From Pseudomonas sp. PDM16 (lineage in GTDB: Bacteria > Pseudomonadota > Gammaproteobacteria > Pseudomonadales > Pseudomonadaceae): DNA of 64,000 nt. The translations under genes and the position numbers were made by a program. Positions 14,663-23,576 of this stretch are shown one piece after another. Where the stretch lies: NCBI RefSeq assembly GCF_014851865.1, contig NZ_JACVAM010000002.1, forward strand, positions 372,001 through 436,000, given 5' to 3'. How positions within the stretch are numbered: the stretch's first letter is position 1; each line of letters opens with the position of its first letter. The notes beneath the pieces are model-generated. The model searched no databases. It had not been told where the DNA came from and saw nothing but the letters and a program-made list of their open reading frames with translations.

Positions 14663-17600
14663 TCAGATCTGCGGTTTGCCTTCCTGCTCTTCCTTGTCCG
14701 TAGGCAGGGTAGCCTCGGCTTCGGAAGCGCTTGGCGGTAGCTGCTCAGGAACATCGGCTGCCACTTTGGCTACCTGCTCGCGGACAGCTTCGGCCGGTGG
14801 GGGTTCGGCTGCTGAGTTGGCTTCAGTGATCGGAGTCGTTTCGGCAGTCGGGGCAGCCTCGATTGCAGGAGACGCTTCCGCCGGAGTAGCCTCGGTGGCT
14901 TGAGCGGCGGCTGCCGCTTCTGCTGCTAGACGGCGGCGGCGCACCTCGCGCGGATCGTTGGCAGCACGTCCTCCGCTATTCTGCGGCGAGGCTTCCGGGG
15001 CCGCCTGCTCCACCGGTGCGGAAGCTTCGATCGGAGCTTCAACGGCGGGAGTAACCGGAGTCTCTTCGGTAGAAGTTGCTTCCACTGTTGGCTCGGTAAC
15101 GATTACCGGGGCTGGGGCGGGCTCTTCGGCTGCTGCCGGGCTGACTTCTGGCTGTTGCGGTTGTTCCGCGCTTGAGGATTGCTCCGGCTGGGCCTGGGCC
15201 TCCTCGGCAGCTACGGTTACGGCAACGGCCGCCGCCACGGCAGCGCTTTCGGCGGCAGTGGTGGTGGCGCCTTCGCTGCCAGCGTCGACAGCTTCTGCGG
15301 CTTCTTCACCATCATCGACAATCGGATTGCCATCGGCGTCGCGCAGGCGCTCGCGGCGGTTGCTGCGGCGACGCTGGCCACGAGAGCGACGGCGCGGACG
15401 ATCGCCGCCTTCACCGCCTTCCTGATCGTCGTCGGCCTGCTCACCGTTCAGCAGCACTTCTTCTTCGCTGCCTGCTTCGGTCTGCTCGGCGCGCGGTTGA
15501 CGCTCCTCACGCGGAGGGCGCGGCTGGCGCTCTTCGCGCGGCTTGCGCTCGGCACGCTGTTCCGGCTGTTGCTCCTGCTGCTCTGCAGGGTTGGCGGCAA
15601 CGGCGTCCAGCGGGTCACGCAGCTCGCGGCGGCGCTCCTCGCGGGGCTCGCGGCCTTCACGCGGCTGGCGTTCGCCACGCTCGCGGCGGTTTTCCTGGCC
15701 TTCACGCGGCTCACGGGGCTCACGAGCTTCGCGCGGTTGACGCTCTTCGCGAGGCTGGCGCTCTTCACGGGCTTCACGCGGTTGGCGTTCCTCGCGCGGC
15801 TCGCGGGCCTCACGAGGCTGGCGCTCTTCACGCGGTTTGCGCTCTTCGCGTTCGCCACGCTCGCTGCGCTCACCGCGTTCACGGTTGCCACGGCCATCGC
15901 GACGGTTCTGCTGACGGTTTCCGCGACGCTCGTCGCTGCGCGGCTTGCGCTCGGCAGGCTTGGCTTCGGCAACCGGCTGCGGCTCTTCTTCCTTGCCGGC
16001 GAACAGGCTGACCAGACCCTTGACCAGGCCTTTGAACAGGCTTGGTTGCGGAGTCGGCGCGGCCGGTGCCAGCGGGGCAGCCGGAGTCGGCGCGGCAGGG
16101 CGCGGCGGGGTGGTTTTCAGCGCAGCTTCCTGGCGCACCAGGGTGCGAGTGGCGCTGGCTGGCTGGGCGTCTTCGACTTCCGCAGCAGCCATTTCATAGC
16201 TGGATTGGCCGCTCATCACTTCCGGGCTGTCGTCGCGCAGGCGCTGGACTTCGAAGTGCGGGGTTTCCAGGTGGTCGTTCGGCAGGATCACGATGCGCGC
16301 ACGGGTGCGCAGCTCGATCTTGGTGATGCTGTTGCGCTTCTCGTTGAGCAGGAAGGCGGCAACCGGGATCGGCACCTGGGCGCGAACCTCGGCGGTGCGG
16401 TCCTTCAGGGCTTCTTCCTCGATCAGGCGCAGGATGGCCAGCGACAGGGATTCGACGTCGCGGATGATGCCTTGGCCGTTGCAGCGCGGGCAGACGATGC
16501 CGCTGGTCTCGCCGAGGGACGGACGCAGGCGCTGGCGGGACATTTCCAGCAGGCCGAAGCGCGAGATGCGGCCGACCTGAACGCGGGCGCGGTCGGCTTC
16601 CAGGGCTTCGCGGACCTTCTCTTCCACGGCGCGCTGGTTCTTGGCCGGGGTCATGTCGATGAAGTCGATGACGATCAGACCGCCGATGTCGCGCAGGCGC
16701 AGCTGGCGGGCGATCTCTTCGGCCGCTTCCAAGTTGGTCTGCAGGGCGGTTTCTTCGATGTCGCCGCCTTTGGTCGCACGCGCCGAGTTGATGTCGATGG
16801 ACACCAGGGCTTCGGTCGGGTCGATGACGATGGAGCCGCCGGACGGCAGTTTCACTTCGCGCTGGAAGGCGGTCTCGATCTGGCTTTCGATCTGGAAGCG
16901 GTTGAACAGCGGCACGCTGTCTTCGTACAGCTTGATCTTGCTCGCGTACTGCGGCATGACCTGCTGGATGAAGGCCAAGGCTTCTTCCTGGGCTTCGACG
17001 CTGTCCACCAGTACTTCGCCGATGTCCTGGCGCAGGTAGTCGCGGATGGCGCGGATGATGACGTTGGATTCCTGGTAGATCAGGAACGGTGCGGCGCGAT
17101 CCTTGGAAGCATCCTTGATGGCGGTCCACAGCTGGATCAGGTAGTCCAGATCGAGCTGCAGCTCTTCGCTGGAGCGGCCCAGGCCGGCGGTGCGCACGAT
17201 CAGGCCCATGTCGCCAGGGGCGTTGAGGCCGTTCAGCGCTTCACGCAGTTCGTTGCGCTCTTCGCCTTCGATGCGACGGGAGATGCCGCCGGCACGCGGG
17301 TTGTTCGGCATCAGGACCAGGTAACGACCGGCGAGGCTGATGAAGGTGGTCAGGGCGGCGCCCTTGTTGCCACGCTCTTCTTTCTCGACCTGGACGATGA
17401 CTTCCTGGCCTTCCTTCAAGACTTCCTTGATGTTGACGCGGCCGCCTTCAGGAGCCTTGGAGAAGTATTCGCGGGAGATTTCCTTGAGGGGCAGGAAGCC
17501 GTGGCGCTCGGCGCCGAAGTCGACGAAGGCCGCTTCGAGGCTAGGCTCGACGCGGGTGATGCGGCCCTTGTAGATGTTGGCTTTCTTCTGCTCACGGGCG

Positions 17601-17695
17601 CCGGACTCGATGTCCAGGTCGTAGAGCTTCTGGCCATCTACCAGAGCGACACGCAACTCTTCGGGCTGAGTTGCGTTGATCAGCATTCTTTTCAT
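14663..17695 (-). CDS. rne: Ribonuclease E
   Basis: RNase E is the main endoribonuclease for mRNA decay and rRNA/tRNA processing and the scaffold of the degradosome. The start is at 17695 ([21 protein letters not shown]), giving 1010 residues; an upstream in-frame ATG would add 33 unrelated residues. The S1 domain spans about 37-120, then the 5'-sensor and DNase I-like domain with [12 protein letters not shown] and [11 protein letters not shown] carrying the Mg2+-binding aspartates. The zinc link is CPRCNGQG near 402-409. The C-terminal half is disordered: a dense Arg/Glu/Pro/Gln region (about residues 590-740), an acidic/basic patch [15 protein letters not shown], then Ala/Glu/Pro-rich sequence to EQEGKPQI. 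There is no clear Shine-Dalgarno, and a hairpin sits just upstream. Confidence 0.97.
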   Translation of the reverse strand: MKRMLINATQPEELRVALVDGQKLYDLDIESGAREQKKANIYKGRITRVEPSLEAAFVDFGAERHGFLPLKEISREYFSKAPEGGRVNIKEVLKEGQEVIVQVEKEERGNKGAALTTFISLAGRYLVLMPNNPRAGGISRRIEGEERNELREALNGLNAPGDMGLIVRTAGLGRSSEELQLDLDYLIQLWTAIKDASKDRAAPFLIYQESNVIIRAIRDYLRQDIGEVLVDSVEAQEEALAFIQQVMPQYASKIKLYEDSVPLFNRFQIESQIETAFQREVKLPSGGSIVIDPTEALVSIDINSARATKGGDIEETALQTNLEAAEEIARQLRLRDIGGLIVIDFIDMTPAKNQRAVEEKVREALEADRARVQVGRISRFGLLEMSRQRLRPSLGETSGIVCPRCNGQGIIRDVESLSLAILRLIEEEALKDRTAEVRAQVPIPVAAFLLNEKRNSITKIELRTRARIVILPNDHLETPHFEVQRLRDDSPEVMSGQSSYEMAAAEVEDAQPASATRTLVRQEAALKTTPPRPAAPTPAAPLAPAAPTPQPSLFKGLVKGLVSLFAGKEEEPQPVAEAKPAERKPRSDERRGNRQQNRRDGRGNRERGERSERGEREERKPREERQPREAREPREERQPREAREERQPREERQPREAREPREPREGQENRRERGERQPREGREPREERRRELRDPLDAVAANPAEQQEQQPEQRAERKPREERQPRPPREERQPRAEQTEAGSEEEVLLNGEQADDDQEGGEGGDRPRRRSRGQRRRSNRRERLRDADGNPIVDDGEEAAEAVDAGSEGATTTAAESAAVAAAVAVTVAAEEAQAQPEQSSSAEQPQQPEVSPAAAEEPAPAPVIVTEPTVEATSTEETPVTPAVEAPIEASAPVEQAAPEASPQNSGGRAANDPREVRRRRLAAEAAAAAQATEATPAEASPAIEAAPTAETTPITEANSAAEPPPAEAVREQVAKVAADVPEQLPPSASEAEATLPTDKEEQEGKPQI

Positions 17696-17830
17696 GTTGT
17701 ACCAATGGTTTCCGGGCTGCCGGAAACGGCGTTTGGCACACACGACTCTCACGGTCGGTGTCAGGGTGCGTCTTTCGGAGTGGTCGTAAGTCACTCCGGT
17801 GTCCAGCGGTCAGGCCAATGGGGCCGGGGC
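17696..17830 (-). promoter_or_regulatory. Structured rne leader (rne-II-type region)
   Basis: Upstream of rne on the minus strand are two clean hairpins. CGGAGTG pairs with CACTCCG (17798-17792 with 17782-17776), and an 8-bp stem GTTTCCGG/CCGGAAAC (17727-17720 with 17715-17708, loop CAGC) ends 12 bases before the ATG. A conserved rne-II motif is known from Pseudomonadaceae rne leaders, and RNase E autoregulates through its 5' UTR in enterobacteria. By position this region is the likely equivalent. I have not matched it base by base to the published consensus. From 17831 to about 18240 I see no gene; it is ordinary GC-rich spacer that presumably contains the rne promoter. Confidence 0.6.
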
Positions 17831-18250
17831 CGCGACAACGCTCCTGTTTGCTGTGGTGACAGAAGCACTCAGTCAGGGGAGGAATCAACCGGTCGGTGCG
17901 GACGAATGTGAAGCGTCTTGGTAATGCGTGTAGCTACGCTGTCCGACGGTTGTGCATCTCCACCCTACACGTATCGCTGAAATCGGGTGCCGCTCGCTGA
18001 ATCCGTAGCGGGTTTGCATTACCGCAGGCTGGGCCTGCGCGTCTTGTCGAGCCTGGTCGCGAATTCTGCGCTCAAGGCTCTTTGGCTCAAGGCTTTGTTT
18101 CCGAAATTCATCGCGTTTGTGCGGCGAGATTCCCGTCGGACGGCCTCACGTCCTGAAAGGGTTGCGCTCGGCAGGGGTGGCAAGGTTGTCAATCACCCGC
18201 TGGCCGGGCCGCTTTTGGCGGCGTTCGCGACTATAGCAGCAATGATTAAG

Positions 18251-18280
18251 TGCTTCAATTCCATAAAAAATTGTTATGAT
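18251..18280 (+). promoter_or_regulatory. Putative sigma-70 promoter of rluC
   Basis: An AT-rich patch in GC-rich DNA carries an extended -10 box (TGTTATGAT, hexamer TATGAT at 18275-18280). The only -35-like sequence is a weak TGCTTC at 18251. Transcription would begin about 18287, almost on the rluC ATG at 18288. Confidence 0.5.
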
Positions 18281-18287
18281 CGCGGCC

Positions 18288-19241
18288 ATGACTACAGACA
18301 ATTCTCCAACCTCCGGCGTCCAGCTGCTTGAGGTTGCGCCGGACCATGCCGGCCAGCGTATCGATAATTTTCTCCTTGCCCGCCTCAAGGGTGTGCCGAA
18401 AACCCTGATCTATCGCATCCTGCGCAAGGGCGAAGTGCGGGTGAACAAAGGGCGGATCAAGCCCGAGTACAAGCTGCAGGCTGGCGATATCGTGCGGGTT
18501 CCGCCGCTGCGCCTGGCTGAGCGTGACGAGCCGGTGCCGCTGGCGCAGAGCCTGCTGGAGCGCCTCGAGGCGGCCATCGTCTATGAAGACAAGGCGCTGA
18601 TCGTGCTGAATAAGCCGGCCGGTATCGCCGTGCACGGTGGTAGCGGCTTGAATTACGGGGTGATCGAGGCCTTCCGCCAGCTGCGTCCGGATGCCAAGGA
18701 TATCGAGCTGGTCCACCGCCTGGATCGCGATACCTCGGGCCTGCTGATGATTGCCAAGAAGCGCAGCATGCTGCGTCATCTGCACGAGGCGCTGCGCGGC
18801 GATGGTGTCGACAAGCGCTACATGGCGCTGGTGCGTGGCAGCTGGCCGGCCTCGAAGAAGAAGGTCGCCGCACCGTTGCTGAAGAGCAACCTGCGCTCCG
18901 GTGAGCGCATGGTCGAGGTCAATCCCGAGGGCAAGGAAGCGCTCACCGAGTTTCGCGTGCTGCGCCGCTTCGGCGAGTTCGCCACTCTGGTCGAGGCCAG
19001 TCCCATCACTGGGCGTACACACCAGATCCGTGTGCATGCCAAGCACGCCGGGCATTCGATTGCTGGCGACCCCAAGTACGGCGACGAAGAGTTCACTCGC
19101 GAAATCCGTGAGCTGGGCGGCAAGCGCCTGTTCCTGCATGCCTATCAGTTGAAAATCGAACTTCCGGATGGTCAGCGCCTGGAACTCGAGGCAGCGGTGG
19201 GCGAGGTATGGGCGCAGACGCTGGAGCGCCTCGGTGTCTGA
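18288..19241 (+). CDS. rluC: 23S rRNA pseudouridine(955/2504/2580) synthase
   Basis: RluC isomerises three uridines in 23S rRNA to pseudouridine. The 317-residue protein has an N-terminal S4 RNA-binding domain ([34 protein letters not shown]) and the RluA-family catalytic domain with [12 protein letters not shown], where the Asp after RL is the catalytic residue, and [24 protein letters not shown]. The ATG at 18288 ([10 protein letters not shown]) is preferred over ATG 18276, which overlaps the predicted -10 box. No Shine-Dalgarno is visible for either, so the mRNA may be leaderless. It is divergent from rne, the standard Pseudomonas arrangement, and the next gene starts inside its last codons. 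Confidence 0.95.
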   Translation: MTTDNSPTSGVQLLEVAPDHAGQRIDNFLLARLKGVPKTLIYRILRKGEVRVNKGRIKPEYKLQAGDIVRVPPLRLAERDEPVPLAQSLLERLEAAIVYEDKALIVLNKPAGIAVHGGSGLNYGVIEAFRQLRPDAKDIELVHRLDRDTSGLLMIAKKRSMLRHLHEALRGDGVDKRYMALVRGSWPASKKKVAAPLLKSNLRSGERMVEVNPEGKEALTEFRVLRRFGEFATLVEASPITGRTHQIRVHAKHAGHSIAGDPKYGDEEFTREIRELGGKRLFLHAYQLKIELPDGQRLELEAAVGEVWAQTLERLGV

Positions 19242-19944
19242 CTCTCGCTCGTCGAACTATCAGCTGTTGATCTTCGACTGGGACGGCACGCTGGTCGACT
19301 CCATCGGGCGCATTGTCGAATCCATGCATCGTGCCGCCGATTCCTGTGGGCTGCCGCAGCTCAGCGATGAGGCAGTCAAGGGCATCATCGGGCTGGGTCT
19401 GCCGGAGGCGATCCGGACGCTATATCCCGAGCTGGGTGAGGCGGCGCTGGTCGAACGCTTCCGCGTTGGCTATGGCGAGCATTACATTGCCCTGGAAAAC
19501 GAGCCCTCGGCACTGTTTCCTGGGGTTGAGGAGTCGCTGCAGGCTTTTCGCGAACAGGGCTATCAGTTGGCGGTGGCGACTGGCAAGAGTCGCCGTGGGT
19601 TGCACCGGATCTTGGAAGGGCGTGGCTGGCTGGATTACTTCGATGTCACGCGTTGCGCGGATGAGACGGCGAGCAAGCCTCATCCGCGCATGCTTCACGA
19701 GATACTGGCTCACTGCTCTGTTACTCCGGAACGGGCGCTTATGGTAGGTGACTCTGTCTTCGACCTGCAGATGGCGCGTAACGCCGGCATGGATTCTGTG
19801 GCGGTAGGTTTTGGTGCGCAGCCGCTGGACAGCCTGCGCAGCCACGGTCCTCGCCTGGCCATCAATGAATTTCCTGAGTTGCGTGCCTGGCTGGAAGGGC
19901 ACGCTCCCGTTAGCAATGTCGAGGTAGACGAATATGTCGGATGA
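19234..19944 (+). CDS. HAD-family hydrolase (phosphoglycolate phosphatase-like)
   Basis: This is a cytoplasmic HAD-superfamily phosphatase of 236 residues. Motif I is [10 protein letters not shown] (nucleophile Asp near residue 15), motif II is VATGKS, and motif III/IV is [11 protein letters not shown] ... [17 protein letters not shown] helical cap lies between I and II, so it is a subfamily IA (Gph-like) enzyme; the substrate is not known. The GTG at 19234 overlaps the rluC stop by eight bases and gives the normal N-terminus [19 protein letters not shown] longer frame from 19168 would add residues encoded inside rluC. The stop overlaps the start of the S49 peptidase gene, so rluC, this gene and sppA are translationally coupled. 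Confidence 0.9.
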   Translation: MSDSRSSNYQLLIFDWDGTLVDSIGRIVESMHRAADSCGLPQLSDEAVKGIIGLGLPEAIRTLYPELGEAALVERFRVGYGEHYIALENEPSALFPGVEESLQAFREQGYQLAVATGKSRRGLHRILEGRGWLDYFDVTRCADETASKPHPRMLHEILAHCSVTPERALMVGDSVFDLQMARNAGMDSVAVGFGAQPLDSLRSHGPRLAINEFPELRAWLEGHAPVSNVEVDEYVG

Positions 19945-20911
19945 ATGGAAGGCGTCTGCCGCAGGTGGCGACGAAAAGGCCTGGAAGCTGCTGGAAAAAA
20001 CCTTGCAAGCCGGCGTGGTGGAGCAGCGTCGGGCTAGGCGCTGGGGTATTTTCTTCAAGTTGCTGGCGTTCGCTTACCTGTTCGGTGCGCTGGCGCTTTT
20101 CTCGCCTGCCTTGAAGCTGGGGAAAGCGTCGTCGATGGCGGAGAGTCATACCGCGCTCATCGAGATACGTGGCGCGATCATGGCTGACGAAGAGGCCAGT
20201 GCGGACAATATCGTCGGTAGTTTGCGCGCGGCCTTCGAGGATAAGAAGACCAAGGGTGTCGTGTTGCGCATCAATAGCCCGGGTGGCAGTCCGGTCCAGT
20301 CCGGTTATGTCTATGACGAAATCAAACGCCTGCGTGGCGAGCACCCGGATATCAAGGTGTACGCGGTGATCAGTGATCTGGGGGCCTCTGGTGCCTACTA
20401 CATTGCCAGTGCCGCTGACGAGATCTATGCCGACAAGGCCAGCCTAGTTGGCTCCATTGGTGTCACTGCAGCGACCTTTGGTTTCGTCGGGGTGATGGAG
20501 AAGGTGGGGGTTGATCGTCGTGTCTATACATCGGGCGAGCACAAGGCCTTCCTCGATCCATTCCAGCCGCCGAAAGAAGAGGAGACTCGATTCTGGCAGA
20601 GCGTGTTGGAAACCACTCACAAGCAGTTCATCGAGAGTGTCAAGAAAGGGCGCGGTGATCGACTGAAGGTTGATCAGCACCCAGAGCTGTTCTCCGGGCT
20701 GATATGGTCCGGCGAGCAGGCCCTGGAGTTGGGGCTTGTGGATGCTCTGGGCAGCAGCAGCTATGTCGCTCGTGAGGTGATTGGTGCCAAGGAGATAGTT
20801 GACTACACCCGCGAAGAGAATCCTTTTGATCGCTTCACCAAAAAGCTCGGCACCAGCGTGGCGGAGCGTTTGGCGTTGTGGATGGGCTTCCAGGGGCCGG
20901 TGCTGCGCTGA
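19934..20911 (+). CDS. sppA: S49-family signal peptide peptidase (SppA-like)
   Basis: This is an inner-membrane serine protease of 325 residues that degrades leftover signal peptides. A basic N-terminal tail is followed by one membrane span (about residues 43-60, FKLLAFAYLFGALALF). The short SppA catalytic pair is visible: Ser in DLGASGAYYIAS (about residue 156) and Lys in YTSGEHKAFLDPF (about 205). INSPGGSPVQSG forms the oxyanion region. It is the half-length form, as in Bacillus SppA, not the 67-kDa E. coli form. The ATG at 19934 overlaps the preceding HAD gene by 11 bases. A terminator-like hairpin lies downstream, before the convergent maf gene. Confidence 0.93.
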   Translation: MSDEWKASAAGGDEKAWKLLEKTLQAGVVEQRRARRWGIFFKLLAFAYLFGALALFSPALKLGKASSMAESHTALIEIRGAIMADEEASADNIVGSLRAAFEDKKTKGVVLRINSPGGSPVQSGYVYDEIKRLRGEHPDIKVYAVISDLGASGAYYIASAADEIYADKASLVGSIGVTAATFGFVGVMEKVGVDRRVYTSGEHKAFLDPFQPPKEEETRFWQSVLETTHKQFIESVKKGRGDRLKVDQHPELFSGLIWSGEQALELGLVDALGSSSYVAREVIGAKEIVDYTREENPFDRFTKKLGTSVAERLALWMGFQGPVLR

Positions 20912-20930
20912 GTCTTCTTGAAGTCATTGG

Positions 20931-20957
20931 AAGCCCGGCTTGACCGGGTTTCTTCTT
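20931..20957 (+). terminator. Terminator-like hairpin after sppA
   Basis: CCCGG (20934-20938) pairs with CCGGG (20944-20948), flanked by AAG and TTTCTTCTTT. The stem is short but followed by a T-rich tract, between convergent sppA and maf. Confidence 0.6.
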
Positions 20958-20969
20958 TATATATGGATA

Positions 20970-21548
20970 TCAGGGGATATGGATCCCTTCCTGGTCCAGC
21001 ATCTGTACCAGGCGGATCAGTGGCAGGCCGACCAGGCTGGTATTGTCCTCGCCTTCGGTGGAGCGAAACAGGCTGATGCCCAGACCTTCCGACTTGAAAC
21101 TGCCGGCGCAGTCGTATGGCTCTTCTGCTTCCAGATAGCGGCAGATCTGCTCCTCGGTCAGTGGGCGAAAGTGCACAGTGAAGGGCACTACATCAACCTG
21201 GCATCGGTCGCTGGCGCTGTTGAGCAGGGCTAGTCCGGTCAGGAAGGTCACGCTGGCACCGCTGGCAGCCATAAGCTGGTTGCGTGCGCGATCGAAGTCG
21301 TGAGGCTTGCCGAGGATCTGCGTGCCCAGTACTGCGACCTGGTCCGAGCCGATGATCAGGTGTGCTGGGTTCCGTTCGCTCAGGGCGCGCGCCTTGCTTT
21401 CCGCCAGGCGGCGAACCAGGCTGCTGGCGCTTTCGTTGGGGTGTAACGCCTCGTCGACATTGGGTGATGCACAGGAGAAAGGTTGGCGTAAGCGGGTCAG
21501 CAGTTCGCGTCGGTAAGGCGAGCTTGATGCGAGTACCAGCGGTAGCAT
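20970..21548 (-). CDS. Maf-like nucleotide pyrophosphatase (YceF type)
   Basis: Maf/YceF proteins hydrolyse non-canonical nucleoside triphosphates; the YceF branch is a 7-methyl-GTP pyrophosphatase. The 192-residue form starting MLPLVLASSSPYRRELL at 21548 is the family N-terminus; the frame upstream to 21629 adds unrelated sequence. Conserved features are ASSSPYRRELL, the acidic SPNVDE, ESKARAL, the catalytic IIGSDQVAVL, KP(H)DFDRARNQL and the SFKSEGLGISLF segment. It is on the minus strand and divergent from yceD, 106 bases away, as in other pseudomonads. I give no symbol because maf and yceF naming differs between genomes. Confidence 0.92.
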   Translation of the reverse strand: MLPLVLASSSPYRRELLTRLRQPFSCASPNVDEALHPNESASSLVRRLAESKARALSERNPAHLIIGSDQVAVLGTQILGKPHDFDRARNQLMAASGASVTFLTGLALLNSASDRCQVDVVPFTVHFRPLTEEQICRYLEAEEPYDCAGSFKSEGLGISLFRSTEGEDNTSLVGLPLIRLVQMLDQEGIHIP

Positions 21549-21654
21549 GATTGTTCTCCTGATCGGCCGCGCGATTCTAACGGTCGTGGAGTCCGACGGA
21601 CAGGGCGGAAATTCCTTTGACAGTGGCAAGGTGCGTCCATAGAATACCGCGCCT

Positions 21655-22182
21655 ATGTCGAATGGGCCGATTCCACCTCACGTTGATCCGCGCAAACTCG
21701 CCGATCGTGGTGCCACCCTAGAAGGGGAGATGCCACTGGCCAGTTTCGAGCGACTGTGCGACCCGCTGGCGGACAACGTCGGCAAGGTGCACGCGAAGCT
21801 GGTCTTCGAACGTGATGAGCGCCGAGCTGTGAGTATTCACAGCGAGCTCGAGGTTGAGGTCAAGATGGTTTGCCAGCGTTGTCTGGAACTGGTCGCCCTG
21901 CCGATCCGCAGCGAATGTGATTATGCGGTGGTGAAGGTAGGAGCGGATACCCAGTCGCTGCCGAAGGGCTATGACGTGCTGGAGGTGGGCGAAGATCCTT
22001 TGGATCTGATGACGCTGGTCGAAGATGAGCTTCTGCTCGCTCTGCCCATCGTTCCAGTCCATGCCCCTGATGAATGCCAGCAGCCGGCCGGTGCCAATGA
22101 GCCCGAGTCGAGCCGGGACGAGGTATCGAGGTCCAACCCGTTCAGTGTTTTGGCGCAGTTAAAGCGTGACCCAAACGTTTAG
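21655..22182 (+). CDS. yceD: YceD-family protein, 23S rRNA accumulation (DUF177)
   Basis: This is a DUF177 protein of 175 residues encoded directly before rpmF, the conserved position. In E. coli and plants the family is needed for normal 23S rRNA levels and probably acts in early 50S assembly. Visible features are CQRCLELVALPI (paired cysteines), an acidic central part with GEDPLDLMTLVEDELLLALPIVPVHAPDEC, and a C-terminal NPFSVLAQLKRD motif typical of the family. The ATG at 21655 gives MSNGPIPPHVDPRKLADRG. rpmF starts 13 bases after the stop, so the two are co-transcribed. Confidence 0.93.
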   Translation: MSNGPIPPHVDPRKLADRGATLEGEMPLASFERLCDPLADNVGKVHAKLVFERDERRAVSIHSELEVEVKMVCQRCLELVALPIRSECDYAVVKVGADTQSLPKGYDVLEVGEDPLDLMTLVEDELLLALPIVPVHAPDECQQPAGANEPESSRDEVSRSNPFSVLAQLKRDPNV

Positions 22183-22195
22183 GAGTTATTGAGTT

Positions 22196-22378
22196 ATGGC
22201 TGTTCAGCAGAACAAAAAATCCCGCTCTGCCCGCGACATGCGCCGTTCCCACGACGCCCTCGAGGCCAATGCCCTGTCCGTAGAGAAAAGCACCGGTGAA
22301 GTTCACCTGCGTCACCACGTGTCCCCGGAAGGTTTCTACCGCGGCCGTAAAGTGATCGACAAGGGCGCCGACGAGTAA
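22196..22378 (+). CDS. rpmF: 50S ribosomal protein L32
   Basis: L32 is a small protein of the large ribosomal subunit near the exit tunnel. The 60-residue sequence begins [21 protein letters not shown] and ends KVIDKGADE. It is the Cys-free (zinc-independent) form, lacking the C-x2-C pairs of other L32 proteins. AGGAG lies upstream of the ATG. It sits between yceD and plsX with minimal spacing, in the classical yceD-rpmF-plsX-fab cluster. Confidence 0.98.
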   Translation: MAVQQNKKSRSARDMRRSHDALEANALSVEKSTGEVHLRHHVSPEGFYRGRKVIDKGADE

Positions 22379-22381
22379 TCC

Positions 22382-23389
22382 TTGTCCGCTCTGATCGCGA
22401 TCGATGCAATGGGTGGGGACTTCGGTCCCCATCGCATTGTTCCAGCCTGCATAGCCAGTCTGGCTGAATTCCCCTCGCTTCACCTGGTCCTCGTCGGCCA
22501 AGCCCCCGTCCTTGAAGAGCTGATTGCCCGCCATCCGGGTGTTGATCGCGCGCGCTTGCAAGTCGAGCATGCGAGTGAGGTTATCAGCATGGATGATCGC
22601 CCGACCCATGCCTTGCGGGGCAAGCCAGATGCCTCCATGCGCGTGATGCTGGAGCTGGTGCGCAGTGGTCGCGCTAAGGCATGCGTCAGTGCTGGCAATA
22701 CCGGCGCACTGATGGCGCTTTCCCTCTATGTGCTCAAGCCGTTGCCGGGTATCGACCGGCCGGCCATGGTCACGGCTGTGCCTACGGTCAAGGGCGTCTG
22801 CCATCTGCTTGATCTGGGCGCGAATGTGGATTGCAGTGCCGAGCAGCTCTACCAATTCTCGGTCATGGGGTCGGTTGTTGCCGAGGCCCAGGGCGTGGAG
22901 CGGCCACGCGTAGCACTGCTCAATGTCGGCACCGAGAGCATCAAGGGCAATCAACAGGTCAAGTTGGCCGCTAGCTTGCTGCGGCAGGCCGAAGGGCTGA
23001 ACTACATCGGTTTCGTCGAGGGCGATAGCCTATATCGTGGTGAGGCCGACGTGGTGGTGTGTGACGGTTTTGTCGGCAACATCCTGCTGAAATCCAGCGA
23101 AGGGCTGGTGTCGATGATCTCGGCGCGCATTGAGGCGTTGTTCAATGAAAGCTTGGTGTCCAAGCTGGCTGGTGCGGTGGCATTGCCGTTGCTCAAGCGT
23201 CTACAAAGTGAGCTAGCTCCAGCGCGCCACAATGGGGCCAGTTTCCTGGGGCTGCAAGGCATTGTCGTGAAGAGTCATGGCTCGGCTACCGTGGAAGGGT
23301 TCCAGAGCGCCATTCGCCGTGCCGTCATCGAGGTACGGGAGAATCTCCCCCAGCGCTTGCATGGTCGTCTCGAGGATCTGTTGTTCTGA
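22382..23389 (+). CDS. plsX: Phosphate acyltransferase PlsX
   Basis: PlsX makes acyl-phosphate from acyl-ACP, the substrate of PlsY in phospholipid synthesis. The 335-residue protein starts at TTG 22382, three bases after the rpmF stop, giving [16 protein letters not shown], the family N-terminus; the next in-frame ATG would cut into the conserved GGDFGP region. Other landmarks are [61 protein letters not shown] and [13 protein letters not shown]. The TTG start and tight spacing suggest that expression is coupled to rpmF. fabD follows after 187 bases. Confidence 0.97.
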   Translation: MSALIAIDAMGGDFGPHRIVPACIASLAEFPSLHLVLVGQAPVLEELIARHPGVDRARLQVEHASEVISMDDRPTHALRGKPDASMRVMLELVRSGRAKACVSAGNTGALMALSLYVLKPLPGIDRPAMVTAVPTVKGVCHLLDLGANVDCSAEQLYQFSVMGSVVAEAQGVERPRVALLNVGTESIKGNQQVKLAASLLRQAEGLNYIGFVEGDSLYRGEADVVVCDGFVGNILLKSSEGLVSMISARIEALFNESLVSKLAGAVALPLLKRLQSELAPARHNGASFLGLQGIVVKSHGSATVEGFQSAIRRAVIEVRENLPQRLHGRLEDLLF

Positions 23390-23576
23390 GACTCTGGAGG
23401 TCTATGTGCCTCGTGTTCATTCGAGGCCGTCTTCTGAACTCCCGGTGATCGAGACTTTCCAAGCCGAAATGTCTGCGACCGGGCTTGTGACCGCCGGTGT
23501 AGCGGCTCCATCCAATCTGCAGTTTCCGGTCCGGTATCGCCGTGCCGCTTCCTCCGACTATATAAGGGAAAGTTTG

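Noticed and set aside
15179..17911. 910-codon open frame antisense to rne
   Set aside because: It is the complement of a GC-rich, repetitive gene, has a low-complexity translation and no ribosome site; rne on the other strand has full domain support.
17987..18331. 114-codon frame between rne and rluC
   Set aside because: It overlaps the rluC promoter and start; composition is atypical and there is no ribosome site.
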